Shown one piece after another: positions 46,505 to 58,155 of a DNA stretch of 64,000 bases. Each line of letters starts with the position of its first letter. Within the stretch, counting starts at the first letter, position 1. A program made the position numbers and the translations under genes. The notes below the pieces were generated by a model that searched no databases, was not told the origin of the DNA, and was given only the letters and a program-made list of their open reading frames with translations. Source of the stretch: Prostheceraeus crozeri (taxonomy: Eukaryota; Platyhelminthes; Polycladida; Euryleptidae); contig CAJQUW010011508.1 of NCBI GenBank assembly GCA_907163375.1, positions 372,001 through 436,000 of the forward strand, given 5' to 3'.

Positions 46505-49500
46505 CAGATACATGTACATCAAAATCAAATTGATTAATGATCCAATCTGGGACAGACATCGTGAAGATGTCGTGGCACAGGGATTTCAGTTATTTTGCAT
46601 TCAAATTCATAGCCATTTGTCGCTCAAGAGGCAGATCACCGACCATCCATCGCCCATCGACTTCGCGCCACCCTTCTGAGACGCACAATCGTCCATCGTG
46701 TATACAGTATTACGTTCAATATTCGATGTATCAGTCATTTTTCAGTTCTGACTTGCTGCTAAGTCCCGTCTGTCAATCGTTCTATTATTGACAACTAGAA
46801 GAATGTTATTTTTTGGAAAAGAAGCTAAGTCATGCTGTTGCATGTGCGGACCTAAATGTCAAATTATAAATGTTAGCAAAAATCACAGTGAAGCATTGTG
46901 TCGGACTTTATTGAGCGGTTGCATCGTCGATTGCTAGCCTCGCCAGCGGCACATGTCGCACAGAGTGGGCTTTCTTCCAAATAGTTAAAGAAGAATGTAG
47001 ATACCTGCTTTGTTTCCATATTGCAATGAGATGGCTGAAATGGCTGCAGTGACACTATTGTTATTAGCTTAATAACATCTTCACAATTCGCAACGTGTAA
47101 ATCCATTTTCTTCATAATATTACGGATCCTTCAAATGAAGAGTCATTGTTAAGCAATCGGATGTAATCATCACGTGAGTCATCGATCATTGCGGGCAGTC
47201 ATTCACACTTTTCCAAAATGTCTTATTTTCACTGCGAATGGGTTGAAAGCAAGCTTCTGACATGTCGCTGGCATTGTGTTGAGAGGAGATGCATTTTCAA
47301 GATGTGAAAATGCTCATTTAATATACCCTTCGTATATCCTATACTATGCAACACATCGGCGTCAAGTGAATTACAAACTTTTTACTTTTTTGATCCTTTT
47401 CTGAAACGTGTTACTGCTCTATAAAATACAGCAACTGATCAAAGCTTTTCAAAATATGGCGTCTCATATGCCTTCTCTTTAATTTTGTATTTCTCAGTTG
47501 GCATAATTCCTAACAGAGACTGAGTCATATGTGATTAGTTTTGACTATCGGAAGGACCCAGGTGCAAGAGATCTTTCGTTTTTTATTTTTCAAAATAATG
47601 CTATTCGACATATACATATATATATATATCGACCTATATAACACTATATATGTCGACATTGTTTGGCCAGCATCCACCAGCCATGATCACGATAAATTAG
47701 CAAATACCTAATCTTTTATTTTGTCGTGATCATGGCTGATGGACGCTAGCCAAAAACGTCAGACAGTATCATTTTGAAAAATTTAAAACGAAATATCTCT
47801 TGCACCTGGGTCCTTAAGCTTATCAAAGCTCATCAGTTGGTATAGCTTGACTGGAGGAGAAAAGTGCTATTCTTTTTTAGTAAAAGCTTGAGGGAAGATG
47901 ACGAGCCCATGCACCAAAGGTGTCCCTAGGCAGAAGATCAAAGGAGAAGATGCAGAAAATTGAGGAAGGAAAGGTGGGAATGACAAATGAATATAACTAA
48001 ATAGCTAAGTAGTTGTGAAACAGCATAGTGAAAAGAGAGATACTGCATATAATTCACAGTCATGTAACTAAGTAGGCTAATGACACAAACACTGAAAATA
48101 AGGTGGTAAACAGATGCTGGGATATAAAATGTATAATAACTAAGTGAGAGCCAATAACTGTGCAGCTAGCGGCGGTGAAAATGGAGCTGCTAAAAGACAT
48201 TTGATGGAAAGAACCTTTCTGAACTCATACTGAGGATCACCTAAAAAAATAGAATCGGAGATGGGAAATGAATGCAACTGATTTCAAGGATTCGAACAAT
48301 TTGATTTTAATATATATAGTAATATATGTAGTCATATATAGTAATTTCTTTCTTTCTACTGATTGACTTGTTTGTTCAATTTATAAAACTTCCTTGAAAT
48401 AGCTGCAGAACGATTGCATTTCTACGAAAAATAGAGCTCAGCGCTTATTTGAAGCGATCAAAGATACACCGCTATCATCTCACTTCTTATCAAATTATTT
48501 TGATTATTCCTTATTCATCATATTAGGCGAGTAAAATGAATAATTCGAAAACTATGTCATTTAAACTCGTCATTTGAGAATCAAAGTCCAACGAATTTTG
48601 ATCGCTTGTAACACGCTCGAATATCTGCTAGTGAAAGACACTCACTACACCCTTTGTCCTCTAAATATTGCAGAATTTGCACTATCAATTATTCTCAACG
48701 TACATGCTCCTACTCGGAAGCACATTAGTCGATATAACTCACTTCCGTTTAGCCGAACTCCATCTATCCCACTGTCATTCCTTCAATGCAGAGTGCTTGG
48801 CAACTTAATGTTTCAAAGTTGCATTAATTCGTCATACACGCATGAAGACTGATTTACAGAAAACTCCGACTTAATTTTCGTATTGCTTCCTGATTCACTC
48901 AGTACTAGAAAATCTGCAAGATATTTGCTTTCTCGCTTCGGCGTGGTCTTTCATAAAATTGACTGTATTCAGATTGTGTTGATATTGGAAAAACATGTGT
49001 GGAGTTGCTTTCAAATCTGCTTGATTATACTGAGCGGGTAAATAGTAATAAACTCGGCAATACCATTTCAAAAATTAGGAAAATGGATCAGATTTTTTCC
49101 CTTGCTAGAGGGATTAGCTGAATTGTAAGTTAAGCACTAAGAAATGGTCTATTTTAGTCGCAAATTGTGTCTTGTCACATTTAATCTATGGAAACTAAAA
49201 GTAAAAGGTTTGATATCTATTCCTTTAATACTTACACAACCTTTACAAAGGGTTTCAACTTCTAAATTGATTTTCAGGAATGTAAAATGTAATTGTGTGC
49301 AGCCATTCAGTTAACATAACGTCGAGTCAACAACTTGACCTAAGTTTAAAATGGAATATTCCTATCAGTCGGTCATCGCTAGCCAACATTTGCAACATAA
49401 CGGGCAATTTTCATCTCATGCAAAAACTCCGACCAAATTCCTCAATTTTATAGATTCAAATAGATATTCAGAAGAAATTAACCATGACGGCATGAATGTA

Positions 49501-52500
49501 ATGTACAAGTATCCTATTTCGATCGATAGGATGCACAAAATTATTACTTGGAGGACGATCATGCCGGGCCAGGACCTGAATATCCACAAGAAGCGTGCCC
49601 ATTCTGCCAAATTCTATGTCTTCTTATACAGTTATTGATGTCTTGAATTTTCTAATTAAATTAGGTTTATCGAAGTCCCTTTCTTTGATATGACAGAAAT
49701 ACGGGATATGAAAAAGTAGGGATATGAGGAATTTTTTAAATAAGCCGTAGCTATTTCCCAAAGTTTTGAAAATCAATCAATCATTCCACTCACGAATAAC
49801 ATGTCTCGAAACTGAATGAGAATTTTAGTTCACTTTGATAAATTCTTCGGATATTCTGACTCAAATATCAAGATAATGTATGATAAAGGAATATAATTCT
49901 GAAGACAAGTGTTTCAGTAGACAAGTGAGGTTGGATGTTTAGCAAAGGAATGTCTGTCAGGAATCTGTTGACAAAATATGATGAAATGGCAGATAAAGCA
50001 TGTCGCCAATGGGTGACCTAGGGTAACCGAAAGACATTCAGAACAGCGATGTTGCGCTTTCAGGTTTCTGCGCGGAAAGAGAGAAAATTGTTCATCTGCC
50101 GGGATTTTCTATCAGTTGAGCAATTTCATCGTTGGAGGAAGACTTATATGTAGGCCTGCGAGGAGGATAGATGATGATTTCATTTCAAAGATATTACGAA
50201 GCACTTCATTTTCCATGTTTATCGATGACGGCTTTAACAATTTTTCAGGCGTGGTGGGTAATTGTCATTATCTACGTGTGTGCTGTAGGTAAAAAAAAAC
50301 ATGTTCTGAACCTTAGTACATCATGAGGTAGAAGACGCTTCTACTCAATATCAGGTCGCGTGAAACTCAACTGTCTGTGAAAGCTAAGCTGACGTAATAC
50401 GAGTAATTATTTCATTGCTGATATTGTTGAAAAAAAGTACCGAATATATTAGAGGAGATGCTGCTTGCAGCATGAATGCAATTCGGAACATCTTGCCGTT
50501 TCTGAATGTGATCCCGGAATTGAAAATCTGTTGGGAGATGTTTTCAGCCATTAATGCGAGTTTTGAAGGCAGCATCAGCATGATTCATGAACACACAGGA
50601 GTTACATGTCATATCATTCGTCGCTGGCTTCAAATTCATGATGCTTTACTTGTCATACGAATACATGACAATTGTGGTTGTATTCATTAATCAACTTCCT
50701 TCGAACAGAAGGAAAGAAGACAGTGCAACTCACAAGCCTACACGTATTTCAAATCTTGAAACAAAGCTATCTTTTGGCGCACATGTGCTTTCTTGCTTTT
50801 GCCTTGAAACCATTGAAATATTTAATTTTTAAACACGACTTCAATGTACGAAGCCAGATATTTGCAAACTATTCATCGATCATCGAGTTGCTGACGAACG
50901 TCAATCGTCCTGATTAATTCCATGAAAAAATTTATCAAAGAAAAAATCTCGAATGATCATGGAACGAAAATTCGCATGAGAGAAAAATCAAAAAGAAAAT
51001 AATTCTGAAATTTCTCCAAAAAAAGTCTGTCAAAATTGAAATCAAATGCGCATATGGAAGTCCGTGAGAACATCAAGTCCCTTTCCGTCACGGCAACTAC
51101 TTATATGATGAAGTTTCCACTCCGTAGTGATGCTTTATTGAATGCCCAAGTCGCAGATTTGCAATAACGGACTACAGTGTTGTGGTCAGGTGTCGGGTAC
51201 TTTGCTAACAAATTACCCAAAAGTTCGTCTAGAGATGTCCCACACGAGTCATTCCTGAAATACCAGACATCTCCAGTCAGGAGTACTCAGTGAGGGAGCT
51301 CGGATTGAAGAAGTGTGGCACTAATGGCGAATGTTTAAAGATGTAGATGATTCCTTTCTGTACAAGTAGTTAGCTACTCTCATGCTGGCAATCCTCACTA
51401 TCCCACACAGTAATGGCGATAGTGAAATACTCTTAAATGTGGTCAGGAAAAACAGAACTGACTTTCGATCTTCAATGTCAATTCCACCTTTAGAGTAATT
51501 ATTAATCAAGAAGTTTGGTGGGCGTGTGTCACTTGCTTGCGACATTTTAAAGAGGTGCAAAAGTACTACTTATAAATCATCGCAAAAATAGTCTGAAAAA
51601 ATAACAAAATATCGATTTCATTAAAATCATTCATGTGATGACACCTATTGTCCGTGTATACATAATGAGCTAAAAATTCTATTTAATAGGATTCACAGTT
51701 TTCATATTTGGACGAAAAGGCAAGCAAGTGATCACTCCTTCTTTCTACTGACCAAAACGACGTATAATTAAATGAAATGTACAAATGCCGAACGTTTCGG
51801 GAATTCTCCCCTCCTCAGTGGCGTTAACTAAATGGTCAAAGTTCACAAAATTGCTTTGAAAAAGAAACCTGTTAATTGCAAAAACCTCCTGTTGGCGACC
51901 ATCACCTATATTTAGTAGAATAACGCGGTGGCTTTTCTAAACTTAACGAGTCTAAACACTTCTTAGTGAATGAATGTTTTTTTTCGGATTCCCGAAAATA
52001 ATAATGCGATTAAATAGCAGAATATTAGTAGATTTTAGAATTTTTGTGTGTATCATTTTAATATATTTAGTTTCAACAAAGTATTCAGAATAATGTTGAT
52101 TTTTAAATATATGTGGTATAGTTTGCATACCGGATGATAATAGGCATATCCTGATTTTGTAGATGCGAATTTTGGCAGGTCCGTTACATCCACTGTATTT
52201 GCTTTCTGATACATTCGCATAGCACTTAGCACACACCTTTCGAGTCATGAGTTTGTTGAACCGAACAGGCCTACTTCTAAAGATCGATACAGATAACATG
52301 ATCCGACTCTGAATGAACTGTTAGTGATCAAATCGTTCTATGATCTCTCGAAATTTTACTAGTGTAATATAATAACGATCCAATCGGCAATCTCCTTCGA
52401 CACCGTTTCTGAGACTCACGATCAGAATATCATGCTTACAAATAACTGAAGAAGCAAGACGCAGAATCACATGCATCCCTCTTGTTTCCCAACCGATAAC

Positions 52501-53500
52501 TTCATTTTTGACAGTGACTTTTGATTTTTTTATTGTGAAATAGGCAATACCACGTCTGTTTGATAAGGGTACTACGTAAATCATTTTATTAAACTCAGCG
52601 CAGTTTGTAAAACTTTGTTCAGCAGAAGCATTTGAGCACCACCACCTGTTGTATTCTCTCTGTTATGAAGTTTGATTTTATTGATAGAATTCTTGATAGC
52701 AAGTGTGATCGACAACTGCTGATATCTGAAGTTACACTTGTTGATCATATCCGCCGCGCAATAAGGCTAGTCAATACTTTAAGCTTTGCTAATTGGTTCA
52801 TTTATGCATATTCTGACTCTGAATCGAAACACGCCTACTAACAAGTTTATATTATGCTCATCAATACAAAAATGTTGCCTGCATGTTGGGAAATATAGTT
52901 AATAAATCCCCTTTAAAATTTCACTCTTTGTATTTTAATCATTGATGTTATGGACATTATCACATTTAGGAAAGTAAATCACATAGTAATTGTGTCTCAC
53001 TAATTTGTATAAAATCATGATATGAAAAATATTGTCATAATTTCCAACTACCAAATCTCTTTAAACGTCAGTGAAGAGTACTTACACAGGCGTGCAATAT
53101 GTTGCTAATGCCGATGTTTGTTAGTTTGCATACGTAAACCATCAAATGTTTATTTCAGCCATTGTTTGTCAGCACATTTTTGACAATGATTTGTTTTCGT
53201 CACATGCCTCAGATGGAGATTACTAATTAGATTAAATTTAGGGCTAGCCATTCCGGAGTATTTCTCTCAATGCCGGCATTTCATTACAGAGTATTGTTGA
53301 AACCAGTATTAAAAACAAATAGCAACAAGCATGATAATTCATTCTCTAAATCTATTTGGAATGCCTACGTAGTCACTTGTCCTAAAACCCAATAGTCATT
53401 TACGTTTTGTTCAAACTCGTTGCACATAATTGGATCAAGCTTTACCACGGTAAATATAATGAGTAGGCACATACATGTAATATTCGAAAGTTCGATTAAA
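46505..53500. repeat. Tandem duplication, copy 2 (A2-B2, spacer missing)
   Basis: A2 (46505-48163) and B2 (48302-53500) match A1 and B1. Between them 138 bp of unrelated sequence (48164-48301) takes the place of the 3.6-kb spacer. Copies are joined by 11 bases (46494-46504, GATACATTTTA) that resemble the first bases of A, GATACATGTAC, like a template-switch filler. Small ORFs in B keep or lose their frames by single-base indels between the copies. Confidence 0.95.
47552..47815. mobile_element. Hairpin MITE, copy in A2
   Basis: This is the duplicate of 37088-37350, brought here by the tandem duplication and not by a new insertion, because the flanks match as well. The loop has TTTATTTTGTC where the first copy has a longer T-run. 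Confidence 0.75.
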
Positions 53501-55099
53501 TAATATACGATCGCAGCATTCGTCGACATTCATGAACATTCAACACAGACATTCATTTTTTTAAACATTCGATGTGCGATTACATAACATACATGATAAT
53601 ATACTAATACGCGAACGGGAAAAGCATGCAATGCATGAAAACATCCGATAGTGCAGTTATAGTGTAAATTTCTATCAGTTCTCGCTTTCATCAGTTTTGT
53701 ACAGCAAAGAGATATGTTTCATAGCCTGTTCGACCGCTTTTGCCTTTTCCTTTCACGCCAAAGAAAGAAATAGCATTTGTGCTGAAGATTTTAATAGTGC
53801 ATTGACGCAATTGGTTGTTACAATATTGTAAATGGAGAATATTAAAGATAGGTTTTACTGTGCAGGTCTCTCCAAATTCTTGTTCAAAAAATATCATAAT
53901 GTCGGTATTTATGATATCTCAAAAACTGGTTCAGCATTCAGAAAATTCGACTATCTGTCGGTTGCTGCGATATTGATATTGCAACCACTCATTACATTGT
54001 GAGAGAATTTTTGCACTGGTTTCACTATCAATTTAGCAACAGAGTCTTCTATTGATTTGGAATGCAATCCGTAGAAAAAAGTTTTCTAAATCAGTACCAT
54101 ATTTTTATTTTTTGATCTTATTTCTATGATATTTACTTCAGTAGCCTAATTTCATCATAAATTTAACGCCTACTGCATTTCAAATTACAGCATTTATGAC
54201 ATACATATCATTACTATTACATACAGTCAGCTGCTTTTATTATATTTTTGTGATAGAGATAGCACGAAGGCTCATGAAAATTCTGATCATATGTATTTAG
54301 TTATTATTCATTTATTTGTGCAATGTGAAGCGCAATGACTTTCATTTTTTCTTAGATTTCTATCCGTATCCTCTACAATGAGATACAATGAGCTTTTTTA
54401 TGATCTACATTTTGATGAATTTGAAGTTGAGTTGCGATAATTTGCTGCAATGAGTTTCAACACTGACAAAAACTGCATTCAAGCTGTCTTTTTTATAAGA
54501 AACTTTCGTGGTGAAGGGAAATTTTCAAAGTCATATGGATTGCTGACTCTTCGTCAATTGGCAGAAACATCTGCACCAACCCATGTGGTACTACTAAGGT
54601 TATTATTTATGTCTAATGTATGTATATATATATATATATTTCACCCTTTCTTTCCACTTATCATTACTATAATCAATATGTGATGTGAAATTCTCTGGTA
54701 ATCCCATTTTGAATGATTTTTTCAAAGTTCTGGAGAATGCAAATACAAATAATGTATGACAAACTTGTCATGTTGATTCATGATTTGATTCCAAGCGGAA
54801 AGATATTCAATGGTTTTGTGAAATCTGTCATGGAACATTACCAGAATAGATGGACACACACTCGTAAGTTAGGAACCCATAATCTAAACTGACAACTTTA
54901 CAAACGTGCAGGATACTGGCGATCAATGAATACTGAGCAGCTGTAATTTATCACCATGCGTAGGGGATTCCGTTGTTTAAAATAACAATAGACTGAGCAC
55001 ACACCCCGTGAATGTTGTATGTCATACAAACAGAGTTAAGAACTGTGACATGAACTACTTGGCTGACTGGCATAATTTATCTCCATTTCCATCTTGCAG
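53501..55099. other. Unassigned end of ATP7 intron 2
   Basis: AT-rich; includes a short TA microsatellite near 54617-54640. No recognised element. The right end has a branch/pyrimidine context leading to the CATCTTGCAG acceptor. Confidence 0.5.
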
Positions 55100-55267
55100 G
55101 CAATTGTTGATCGAATCGACGACATGGGATTCGAAGCTGAATTCGCTTCTCCGATTCGGAGTGATATTCAGGTTCCTGGGTCACAAGTGGAACACATGAT
55201 TGATATTTACGGCATGCATTGTCGATCTTGCGTGAAGAAGATAGAAGGACACTTCAAGGAGATAAAG
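55100..55267 (+). CDS. ATP7: ATP7 copper-transporting ATPase, coding exon 3 (end of HMA 3, start of HMA 4)
   Basis: 56 codons, phase 0. AIVDRIDDMGFEAEF completes HMA 3 seamlessly from exon 2. After a short linker, HMIDIYGMHCRSCVKKIEG starts HMA 4 (protein residues 329-335 GMHCRSC; His in place of the usual Thr, both Cys kept). The preferred end is AAG|GTAATT at 55267. However, reading on without splicing gives VIRHEKTLEEKIVIHY and then TAG at 55316-55318, and that peptide looks like the next strand-helix part of an HMA. The exon end is therefore uncertain. Later exons (rest of HMA 4, membrane and catalytic domains) are not found up to 64000. Confidence 0.9.
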
Positions 55268-55839
55268 GTAATTAGACATGAAAAAACGTTGGAGGAGAAG
55301 ATTGTCATTCATTATTAGGTTGTAGAAAAAAAAAGACTGAACTTATCGATGAAATAAATAAAAAAAGCAAGGGTACATTTAAAGGTGCTGAATGTGACTG
55401 TCGAGTGTCGACCTCTAGAGTTGTTGGATTCACAGTTCACAGAAAAACAGGGGTGTCCACCTATGTGTGGAATCAATCCTGAAGTTTCGGCTACGATAGA
55501 TGCCTTATTATCGTCTACATCTTCTCTTCTTATTCTGACTGCTGCTTTTTTTTACTTTAACTATTTACTGTCAATTGTCAATTTAATTCAAACTTGATGT
55601 ATTCTAAATTCATGTGATCTTAACCTGATAAGGGATAATTTTTAGACGAATTGCACTTTCATTGTAGATTCATTTTCATTGACTTTTTCGGTATAGTTGT
55701 AATGATGAGTCATAATTATATAAATAGCTAAGGTTATTCAATCACTTTGTATACAAACTGATTCGATGCGATAAAAAATCTAAAGAAGCGTGCGTCGAAT
55801 CACACAGTATATTTTTATACTATGTCAGAGGGATAAAGA

Positions 55840-56300
55840 AAGCTACAAAGCTACGTGTGGCACAAGCGTTGGTGTGACCCTTGTTAACGTTTGGATCCGA
55901 GACGTGGACTTTGACAGTGACCGACGTCAGAGCCATTCGTGCAGTCGAAGTGTGGGTCTATAGAAGAATGCTAGAAATCAATTGCCGGGACAGACGGACC
56001 AACGTCAGTGTGTTGCAAGTGCAACAAATGGGTACGCAGCTTCAGGTTTTGGAGATGGTGAAAAGAGGGAAGCTTTGGTATTCTTTAGGCATGCGTACAG
56101 ACGGAAAGAGCTGCTTAAAGATGTGATAGCAGGAATTCATCCGGGAAGACGAAGAAGAGGCAGGCCTCGCAGACAATATGATGATGACATCAAAGAATGG
56201 TCGAATACGACATTGGAAATGGCGGTGAAGAAGACGGAGAACCCTGACTTCCGCTGTTACGAGGACGGAGGACGGCTGGCTTCGCTCCAAAGATGCTGAA
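55840..56300 (+). pseudogene. LINE reverse transcriptase C-terminal fragment (RTE-like)
   Basis: The + strand reads LTFGSETWTLT, EVWVYRRMLEINCRDRRTN and VLEMVKRGKLWYS, then after a frameshift near 56100 KELLKDVIAGIHPGRRRRGR and YDDDIKEWSNTTLEMAVKK. This order is typical of the polymerase C-terminus in RTE-like LINEs. It is the same protein region family as the fragments at 24899 and 34090. Confidence 0.85.
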
Positions 56301-57089
56301 ATGGAAATGGAGTGGAACATAGTTTTGATTGATCTCTACTAAACCTATGTACAAGTAGTACAAATAACATGTAGACCTTGCGTAAAAGGTCGTGAATTAT
56401 ATTGGGGTAATCCAATCCAAAATGTCGCAACAATCCATCTTTTATATGATAACAAGTGGTGTTTTTCGAAAATATACTTACCTTGAGCAATGAACACGCT
56501 TGGTAATAGTGTGTTTAGCTATATCATTCATTCAGTGTTTTTTAGCTCAACAATCAATTTTGCCTCTCACCCGTTTCCATGATGTTCAAGATGCGATTTA
56601 TTTTTGCTTGAAAACAAGTCGAATTCTGATGTGGGAGGCCAATGAAACTCCTTAAAATAGTTAGATTTAGCATAGTTTTAGCATGTTTTCCTAAAACAAT
56701 CTACCTTTTAAGTTTTCTTAAGCATCCACATTCCTATCACTCAATGCGAACCAAACATCCTAATATTTGACAAAAAGTGTCACACAGAACAGACATCTCA
56801 CTAGGTGTTACACCTACAGAACATTACAGTGCGAGGAAATTTCGGGAAATGAAATCATTCGAAACAAATTGTCATAATCAATGAAATCAGTCTAGCCACA
56901 TTGTTCTGTACACCTAGCTTCATTCCAGCACTTTTGAAGAAAGGCTCAATAGTTGAACTCCGACTCTTCCCGACTGTTCAAGTATCTATTTGCCATTATA
57001 TGGTTTATATTGAAGCTGGGACATTCTCATAACGACGTCTAAATGTTTCATAATTTTAATAAACTTATATTTAATAAGACTTAAGGTTT
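56301..57089. other. Unassigned AT-rich region
   Basis: No recognised gene or repeat. If ATP7 continues, this belongs to its next intron. Confidence 0.4.
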
Positions 57090-57480
57090 GCCCTTAAGAG
57101 GACAGGTGGTGCGTTCCCACCGGCAGACATTAAACGTTCAAGGCGCGTCAAACTTTTGACTATCCTAGGACTACATTTTAGAGCCAAACTTGACGAGATC
57201 GGTGTGGAGGACCTTCCCACTAGTCCATTTTTCAATCAGCGCTTCTAAAGCGGGGCTGGACCTTACCCCTAATGGTCCTTTGACTTGTGATCCTCGACAA
57301 ATGCATGAATGCATGAAAGTCTTTAAGCACAAAGACTTGACGGATCTGATTGCGTGCCGGGCGGACCTTCCCGGGGGACCATAACATAGCGCTATACGGG
57401 CTGGACTTCACCCTTCAGTGTACGAGATCGTACAAGGCCGCTTAACAAGTGATCTCCTTGGTCAAAGTTTCAGGCTCGAT
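57090..57480. repeat. GC-richer tract with recurrent GGACCTT...GGTCC stem motifs
   Basis: Three short self-complementary motifs recur: GGACCTTCCCACTAGTCC (57209), GGACCTTACCCCTAATGGTCC-type (57258-57278) and GGACCTTCCCGGGGGACC (57363), with a weaker GGACTTCACCC at 57403. The tract is clearly richer in G and C than its flanks. No coding potential recognised. Confidence 0.5.
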
Positions 57481-58079
57481 TGATTAGGAACCTTATATAT
57501 AAATAGACACTTAGTAATCACCATGTCAACCCCATGGAGACCAGTAACTGACACAGTCCATTCATCACACTAGGGCAGTTAGCGATAAAAAAAACATAAC
57601 GTTAAAACAAATAAAACAATAGCTAGTCGTCAGCAGGTACGCGCCTGGTCGCGTTTCGGCCCCTTTACCTGAACGATCAAGCCCAGGCGGGCGGGGCCCC
57701 GCATAAACTTATATGCGGCTGGCATTCTAAAATCAATACAGTAATGATATGTGTAATAATAAGTAATACTGATAGTAATAGTAAAAACAAAAATAAAACA
57801 ACCACAAAAGACGGATACAACCAAAACAAACTAAAATATATGTGTGAAATACTGAAATGGTATAACCAATAAATATATATATATCTATATCTATATATAT
57901 GACATTTATGTGCTGAGATTCCATATCCTGACTTGAATAAATTAAATCAAAGTATCTTTCGTAATATAAGCTGAAACTCTAGCATCAGCACTTCTCTGTG
58001 GCATCTTGGATGATACTGAAATAGTCAGACTACATGTGGAACGGTGTGATGCTTAAAGTCCGTATGTCCCACTTCCATT
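57481..58079. other. Unassigned region with a TA microsatellite
   Basis: A TA-rich microsatellite lies at about 57868-57900 (ATATATATATATCTATATCT and similar). Otherwise nothing recognised. Confidence 0.45.
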
Positions 58080-58155
58080 GACACCTTAGGGATTCGACCG
58101 TGCGATCAAAATATCACTAGACCAAGCATTTATCCATAGGGCCACGGCGACTACG
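58080..58155 (-). repeat. tRNA-derived SINE head
   Basis: On the minus strand TGGCCCTATGG (58134-58144) is an A box and GGTCGAATCCC (58089-58099) a B box, 34 bases apart, with a tRNA-like spacing and a paired T-arm (CGCACGGTCGAATCCC context). The acceptor stem is not formed, so a SINE head is more likely than a tRNA gene. Confidence 0.6.

Larger units (their letters stand above)
28560..55099 (+). other. ATP7 intron 2 (26.5 kb)
   Basis: It starts GTGAGA and ends CATCTTGCAG. The exon on each side reads into one continuous HMA domain, so the junction is secure. The intron contains the mariner/MULE nest, LINE and SINE fragments and a 10.5-kb tandem duplication. Within it, 28560-30301, 34771-36040 and 53501-55099 hold nothing I recognise. 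Confidence 0.85.
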
